Assembly (NCBI GenBank): GCA_964560495.1
Contig: CAZLMM010000021.1
Location: 12,796-76,795, forward strand
Source: UBA5069 sp964560495
Lineage (GTDB): Bacteria > Chloroflexota > Anaerolineae > Caldilineales > Caldilineaceae
Direction of reading: 5' to 3'
DNA: 64,000 nt
Below are positions 59,970 through 64,000 of this stretch, piece after piece. Position 1 is the first letter of the stretch. Each line of letters starts with the position of its first letter. A model generated the notes under the pieces. It ran no database searches and was not told the DNA's origin. It saw nothing but the letters and a program-made list of their open reading frames with translations. A program made the translations under genes and the position numbers.

Positions 59970-60178
59970 GCAAACGCCTTGCGGTGTTCGAGCATGTTGA
60001 TGAGGGTTTCTGCTGCGCCAAAGGCATTCAAGGGGGTCCAGATTGGGTACTCGGCGCCAACTGTGATAAGCGAAACGCCTTCCTCTTGCGCCAATTCGAC
60101 GACCAGGAACTGCATCAAACGTAGTTTATCGGCGCGCGGCAGCAGCTTAACATTTGGAAATAACTCAGTCAACGACAT
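59966..60178 (-). CDS. Small hypothetical protein coupled to the retropepsin-like gene
   Basis: 70 residues, mostly helical: Leu-Leu-Pro-Arg-Ala-Asp-Lys-Leu-Arg-Leu-Met-Gln-Phe-Leu-Val-Val-Glu-Leu, then a hydrophobic Tyr-Pro-Ile-Trp-Thr-Pro motif and Ala-Ala-Glu-Thr-Leu. Small proteins of this look next to retropepsin genes occur in Cyanobacteria and Chloroflexota as I recall. Its stop overlaps the protease start. Confidence 0.65.
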   Translation of the reverse strand: MSLTELFPNVKLLPRADKLRLMQFLVVELAQEEGVSLITVGAEYPIWTPLNAFGAAETLINMLEHRKAFA

Positions 60179-60196
60179 CGGGTATACTCCTCTATT

Positions 60197-60229
60197 CCAT
60201 TGTCGATTGTCGAGGAAGACAATTTACCC
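60197..60229. repeat. AT-rich tract (family E, copy 4)
   Basis: ATTGTCGATTGT followed by CGAGGAAGACAATTTACC at the end of the permease gene, whose last codons it overlaps. The 12-mer is identical to one at 33980-33991. Confidence 0.4.
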
Positions 60230-61141
60230 CTTCAGTCCTGTCATCGAGATGCCCTCGATGAATGAACGCTGTGCAAGGATGAAGATCAAGACGATGGGCA
60301 GCGCAACAATGGTGCTGACGGCCATGAGATGGGGGAAGGCCATGGCTGTATTGCCCATGCTCAAGGCCAATGTGCGCAGGCGGTAAATCGCCAAAGCCAA
60401 CGGCTGCATGGCTTCCGTGTTGATGTAGATCAGCGGGCCCAAATAGTCATTCCATGACCAAAGGAAACGGAAAAGTATGACAACCGCCAACACTGGCTTG
60501 GAAAGAGGCAACAAAACACGAAAGAGAATGCCCAACTCACTGGCCCCGTCGATGCGGGCGGCGTCGGACAGTTCTTCGGGAATTGTCAGAAAGAACTGAC
60601 GCAGCAAAAAGATGAAGTAGGCGTAACCGAAAAGATTCGGCACCACCAGAGGCAGATATGTATTGATCCAGCCAAAGTTCTTATAGGTGATGAAAAGCGG
60701 CACCATGGTCACTTGCCATGGGAGCATCATGGTTGCGATGCATACCCAGAAGAGTGTTTCGCGCCCAGGCCAGCGCACGCGCGAAAAGCCGTATGCCACG
60801 ATCACCGACGAAACAAGTGAGAAAATAGTCACGGGCAGTGAATAACGAAAAACCGAGTTGAAGGCGGCCCGGTTGAAGTCGTAACGCGTCCAGGCATCGT
60901 AGAAATTGTTGAAGAAGGCCGGAGAGGGGATCAGGACAGGCGGAACGGTGTAGATCTGCGGGTCATCTTTGAGCGCCGATGAGACCATCCAGAACAAGGG
61001 AAAGATCCATGTGATAGCCAATACGATCAACAAGGTGTACTTGGCAATCGTGAGGATTGTCTCCACCACTGAACGCGATCGTGTACCGGAAACGCGCTGC
61101 GGTTTGGATGTAGCGGAAACTGTTTGACTGGCCGTTGTCAT
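60224..61141 (-). CDS. Carbohydrate ABC transporter permease (MalG type)
   Basis: 305 residues with six membrane segments. The cytoplasmic EAA loop is clear (Glu-Glu-Leu-Ser-Asp-Ala-Ala-Arg-Ile-Asp-Gly-Ala-Ser, about residue 193), where the ATPase docks. A polar N-terminal extension of about 30 residues precedes helix 1. The start overlaps the stop of the other permease by four bases (ATGA, 61138-61141). No ATP-binding protein gene is seen, so a shared MsmK-type ATPase is implied. Confidence 0.93.
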   Translation of the reverse strand: MTTASQTVSATSKPQRVSGTRSRSVVETILTIAKYTLLIVLAITWIFPLFWMVSSALKDDPQIYTVPPVLIPSPAFFNNFYDAWTRYDFNRAAFNSVFRYSLPVTIFSLVSSVIVAYGFSRVRWPGRETLFWVCIATMMLPWQVTMVPLFITYKNFGWINTYLPLVVPNLFGYAYFIFLLRQFFLTIPEELSDAARIDGASELGILFRVLLPLSKPVLAVVILFRFLWSWNDYLGPLIYINTEAMQPLALAIYRLRTLALSMGNTAMAFPHLMAVSTIVALPIVLIFILAQRSFIEGISMTGLKG

Positions 61142-62055
61142 TTCTCACCTCCGTAGTAAACCCAGCGCGCCGACGTGCGAAACAGAATCACCGAAAAGAA
61201 GAGGATGATCATGAAGAGAATCCAGGCCATGGCCGATGCCTTGCCCAGGCTGAACTGGACGAATGCATTGCGGTAGAGATTCACCACATAGAATTCGGTG
61301 GACTTCATCGGCCCACCGCCGGTGAGCACAAAGGGCAACGTGAAATCTTGAAATGCGACAATGATGCCCATGATGAAATTGAAAAGAATCACAGGCGTAC
61401 ACAAGGGAACGGTGACACTCCAGAAGCGCTGCAAAGCATTCGCCCCATCCACCATAGCCGCATCGTAAAGTGAGCGTGGCACATCTTGCAAGGCAGCCAG
61501 GTAGATGACGACTGCTGCGCCTTGCGCCCAGATGTAGATCAGAATGAGCGACGGTTTTGCCAAAGATGGGTTGGACAAAAAGGGGATGGTAGGCAGTTCA
61601 AAGTATTTCAATAGTCCATTGATTACGCCGTATTGAACATTGAAGATGAAGAGCCAGACCACTGCAGTGCAAACTGCCGGCACAATGGCAGGGATGTAGA
61701 TGACGGAGCGGAAGAATGTGCGGCCCCTGACGTTGCTGTTCAATAGGTTGGCGATCAAAAAGGCAATCGCCGTCGCCAACGGCACGCCGATCAACACATA
61801 GAAGAAGGTGTTGTACATCACGGTCCAAAAGTCGGCGTCGTTCGTAAAGAGGCGAATATAGTTGGTGAAACCGATAAACTGGGGCTCGCGGATGAAGTCG
61901 AAGTTGGTCATACTGTAGTAGATCGACATGACCAGGGGAAAAAGTGCAAAGAGGAAGAACCCCAGCAGCCATGGAGAGATGAACAGCAGACCGGTAGTCA
62001 GGTTGCGCCTTTCACCTTTCGTCATTCTATTTCTAGTGACGCTTGTAACCGCCAT
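61138..62055 (-). CDS. Carbohydrate ABC transporter permease (MalF/UgpA type)
   Basis: 305 residues, six membrane segments and the EAA loop Val-Pro-Arg-Ser-Leu-Tyr-Asp-Ala-Ala-Met-Val-Asp-Gly-Ala (about residue 205). GGAGGT lies 5 bases before the ATG at 62055, which fixes the start; the longer frame to 62232 overlaps the binding-protein gene and runs through a hairpin. Forms the channel with the partner permease for uptake of an unknown sugar. Confidence 0.93.
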   Translation of the reverse strand: MAVTSVTRNRMTKGERRNLTTGLLFISPWLLGFFLFALFPLVMSIYYSMTNFDFIREPQFIGFTNYIRLFTNDADFWTVMYNTFFYVLIGVPLATAIAFLIANLLNSNVRGRTFFRSVIYIPAIVPAVCTAVVWLFIFNVQYGVINGLLKYFELPTIPFLSNPSLAKPSLILIYIWAQGAAVVIYLAALQDVPRSLYDAAMVDGANALQRFWSVTVPLCTPVILFNFIMGIIVAFQDFTLPFVLTGGGPMKSTEFYVVNLYRNAFVQFSLGKASAMAWILFMIILFFSVILFRTSARWVYYGGEK

Positions 62056-62079
62056 ACCATACCTCCGGCGAATGAGAGC

Positions 62080-62117
62080 CATGTCGAGAGTCAAAAGGCT
62101 GTCTGACTCTCGACATG
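62080..62117 (-). promoter_or_regulatory. 14-bp inverted repeat between binding-protein and permease genes
   Basis: CATGTCGAGAGTCA (62080-62093) and TGACTCTCGACATG (62104-62117) pair perfectly around 10 bases. In transcripts from the binding-protein gene this hairpin would lie after its stop and 24 bases before the permease start; such elements often dampen permease expression or protect the upstream mRNA. Confidence 0.55.
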
Positions 62118-62204
62118 TTGACTGATAGATATTACACTTTGGACGAGTCATTGCCAGCCAAAAACCGAAAGAGAGAGCGGCAGGCGATGACTTTATCGTT
62201 ATTC

Positions 62205-63572
62205 TTAGGAGGCGAAGCCTTGCGCCTCCCACTCAGCCACCGCGCGCGCCTGCAATTCCGCAGCGGCAGCTTCAGCCGTCATGAGATCACGATAGACCTG
62301 TTCACGCAGTTCAGTGTACTGCGTTGTCACAAAACCATAGATCGGACAGCGGCGGCCAACGGTCCAGTCCGTCACCTGATTGGCAGCGTCGATATAGAAA
62401 TCGAGGCCAGGATAGGTGTTCTTGTCCACCGTCTCCAGCCACGACTTGCGTCCGTGAATCCAGCCGACCTCATTGAAGATGATATCCTGCGCAGTGTTCG
62501 TGTTGAAGAACTCGCCCAACTTGAAGGCGCCTTCGTGATTCTTGCCGTCCTTGAAAACGACGACAAAGTGTGCGCCTGTGCCCATGATATTGTGATCTTT
62601 CCGGTCAGCCGGCACTGGCGCCCAACTGGCGCGGTTGAATTGGGCGACGTCTGGCATTTGAATTTGGGTCTCGCCCGGGTGCCAGTAGCCCTCCATAATC
62701 ATTGTCTGCACGCCAGCATTGTAAGCGCCGCCCCAAGTGCCCTGGCCTTCCACCTGGCGTATACCAGCAAACTGATCGGGGCCGGCGATACGGATGAATT
62801 CGCCAAGCTGATCCAGTCCCTCGGCCATGCGTTCGTTGTCCAGATTGAACGCACCGGTCGCCTCATCCCACCAGGTGAAGCCATACGAACCGGCGATAAA
62901 ATCAGGCTCATTCGCCATCGCGTCATAAGGGTCGAGGCCAAATTGGAGTAGATTGCCCGCGTCATCCTTCTTGGTCATGGCCTTGTGCCATTCCAATACC
63001 TCATCCCAAGTCTTGGGTAGCGTGGCCGTATCCAAACCGGCTTTTTGCGCCGCATCCGTGTTTACATTCAGCCCCCACCATAGATAGCCTTCGATGCCAG
63101 GAACGCCCATCATCCCGCCCTGCCAGAATGCACTGTTCCACAATCCCTCTAACACATCGTCGCCGTCGATGAGGGTGCTGGCGTTGACCATATCTGTCAC
63201 GTCAATCGTGGCGCCCCTGGTATAGAGATTGACGTACTGATAGTTGGAGCCGCCGTCGGGTGGCGTGCCGCCAGCAATAGCTGTCAACAGTGGATCCATG
63301 CCAGTCGAGCCTTTGTACTCCACCGTCGCGCCGCCCATATGCGCCTTGAATTCGTCGGTGGCGACAATCTTCTCCATGGCCGGGTCAAGATTGCCCCATG
63401 CGTACCAATACTGAACAGTCTGCCCTTCGGTCGGCGGCGCGGCCGCCTGATCGCCTGCAGCGGCTTCCGGCGCCGGCGCGCCAGCCGGCGCGCATGCAGC
63501 CAGGGCCAGCACGCCGCCGGCCATGGCGCTGACCTTCAAGAATTGGCGACGGCTCATTGGATTGTGTTTCAT
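62205..63572 (-). CDS. Extracellular sugar-binding lipoprotein of an ABC transporter
   Basis: 455 residues, family 1 (COG1653-type) solute-binding protein. A twin-arginine motif Ser-Arg-Arg-Gln-Phe-Leu-Lys, a hydrophobic stretch and lipobox Leu-Ala-Ala-Cys (Cys about residue 27) mark a Tat-exported lipoprotein. An Ala/Pro/Gly-rich linker follows, then the two-lobed binding domain with aromatic residues typical for sugars (Trp-Trp-Gly-Leu-Asn-Val, Tyr-Trp-His-Pro-Gly). First gene of the uptake operon, under a consensus promoter 220 bases upstream. Confidence 0.92.
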   Translation of the reverse strand: MKHNPMSRRQFLKVSAMAGGVLALAACAPAGAPAPEAAAGDQAAAPPTEGQTVQYWYAWGNLDPAMEKIVATDEFKAHMGGATVEYKGSTGMDPLLTAIAGGTPPDGGSNYQYVNLYTRGATIDVTDMVNASTLIDGDDVLEGLWNSAFWQGGMMGVPGIEGYLWWGLNVNTDAAQKAGLDTATLPKTWDEVLEWHKAMTKKDDAGNLLQFGLDPYDAMANEPDFIAGSYGFTWWDEATGAFNLDNERMAEGLDQLGEFIRIAGPDQFAGIRQVEGQGTWGGAYNAGVQTMIMEGYWHPGETQIQMPDVAQFNRASWAPVPADRKDHNIMGTGAHFVVVFKDGKNHEGAFKLGEFFNTNTAQDIIFNEVGWIHGRKSWLETVDKNTYPGLDFYIDAANQVTDWTVGRRCPIYGFVTTQYTELREQVYRDLMTAEAAAAELQARAVAEWEAQGFAS

Positions 63573-63792
63573 TGTGTGGTTCCTTTCACAAGTTTGAGAT
63601 TGAACGATAGAAAGCTACCCACGACGGTTTCACCAGCGGAAAGAATACCCTGTGCAGGATCACCTTCTGCCAGAGCGCAATGGCTGAGTTGGTGCAACCG
63701 CGGATGGTTCATGCCGAACACGAGTGTTTGAGAAAGCGGGAGCCAATGTTAGAACAGGACATTGACGTCGTCCATTCTTGTTGGGTGCTCGA

Positions 63793-63822
63793 ATTATACA
63801 GAAGATCGTTGTCTGCTGTCAA
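63793..63822 (-). promoter_or_regulatory. Consensus sigma-70 promoter of the sugar ABC operon
   Basis: On the minus strand, TTGACA (63822-63817) and TATAAT (63798-63793) are both perfect and separated by 18 bases. Transcription would start near 63786, leaving an untranslated leader of about 213 bases before the ATG at 63572, long enough for a regulatory structure although I cannot identify one. The 428-base stretch 63573-64000 has no gene. Confidence 0.75.
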
Positions 63823-63849
63823 TCCATTTGCAAAGAGGTTTCTATCGCA

Positions 63850-63884
63850 TCTTCCTGGAAGCTCACAGCTTCCAGGAAGATGTG
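63850..63884. repeat. Family C double palindrome (copy 2)
   Basis: Arms CATCTTCCTGGAAGCT and AGCTTCCAGGAAGATG with the same CAC loop as copy 1 at 12849-12883; each half differs by the central base, T for A on one side and A for T on the other, so pairing is preserved. It lies 27 bases upstream of the -35 box of the sugar operon. The remaining 63885-64000 shows no feature. Confidence 0.8.
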
Positions 63885-64000
63885 GCAGTAATACTTGGCA
63901 AGCTCCTAGTACACGAGGGCGCAAGTAACCCAATGGTTGTCATGCTCCAATGCCCCGCGTGGCATAACTTGGGCAAGAAACACCGCTCTTGTCATGCTGA

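Noticed and set aside
63709..63933. Small minus-strand frame at the right end
   Set aside because: It reads through the family C hairpin and the consensus promoter; no homology-like pattern.

Overview
The window reads as ordinary chromosome from an environmental bacterium of moderately high G+C content. My best guess is Chloroflexota (Anaerolineae/Caldilineae-like). That placement is inference: it rests on gene content (many phytanoyl-CoA-dioxygenase-like enzymes, META-domain and lamin-tail secreted proteins, tandem moeA genes, a sugar ABC system with twin-arginine lipoproteins) and not on any marker phylogeny. A 100-N scaffold gap and several apparent frameshifts suggest a draft or metagenome assembly. 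I saw no rRNA, tRNA, CRISPR array, prophage or intact insertion sequence.

Layout. 1-4.7 kb: an exopolysaccharide-type operon on the minus strand (membrane protein, flippase, glycosyltransferase, secreted glycoside hydrolase). 4.8-7.6 kb: rpe, an alpha/beta hydrolase and a site-2-type protease with CBS domains. 8-12.8 kb: a Tat-lipoprotein cyclase and a divergent 2-oxoacid:ferredoxin oxidoreductase split into two genes. 12.8-16.9 kb: an AAA-ATPase remnant, GNAT, OsmC, baeRF, ZIP and TRIC-type genes. 17-23.3 kb: AbgT transporter, peptidase T, M20 dipeptidase and an MFS exporter. 23.5-28.7 kb: a META/SH3 secreted protein and two moeA paralogues, one fused to a PBP-like domain. 28.9-38.4 kb: two PhyH dioxygenases, a DUF418 protein, pheT, yifB/comM and a lipoprotein. 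38.4-39.4 kb: a graveyard with a frameshifted transposase-like gene and a spherulin-4 fragment. 39.4-46.7 kb: a large lamin-tail protein containing the assembly gap, gyrB and a membrane protein. 47-51.9 kb: MFS, an iodotyrosine-deiodinase-like flavoprotein, VOC, fabH, an orphan ribbon-helix-helix protein and plsC. 51.9-57.8 kb: a possible catabolic cluster with a trimethylamine/histamine-dehydrogenase-like flavoprotein, two PhyH enzymes (one with the iron-binding Asp apparently replaced by Gly), an SDR and a histidine-rich membrane protein. 57.8-63.9 kb: an ASPIC/UnbV beta-propeller protein, a retropepsin-like pair and a sugar ABC uptake operon without its ATPase.

The most striking non-coding signal is several families of short palindromic repeats (called A, B, C, D here) in intergenic spaces and at gene 3' ends. 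Two family B copies lie in opposite orientation on either side of the ribbon-helix-helix gene. Two B copies also supply the terminal codons and stop of a neighbouring gene. Family C occurs twice, 51 kb apart, with a compensatory base-pair swap in the stem. The best candidates for new biology are the amine-dehydrogenase/PhyH(HxG)/SDR cluster, the deiodinase-like enzyme and these palindrome families.
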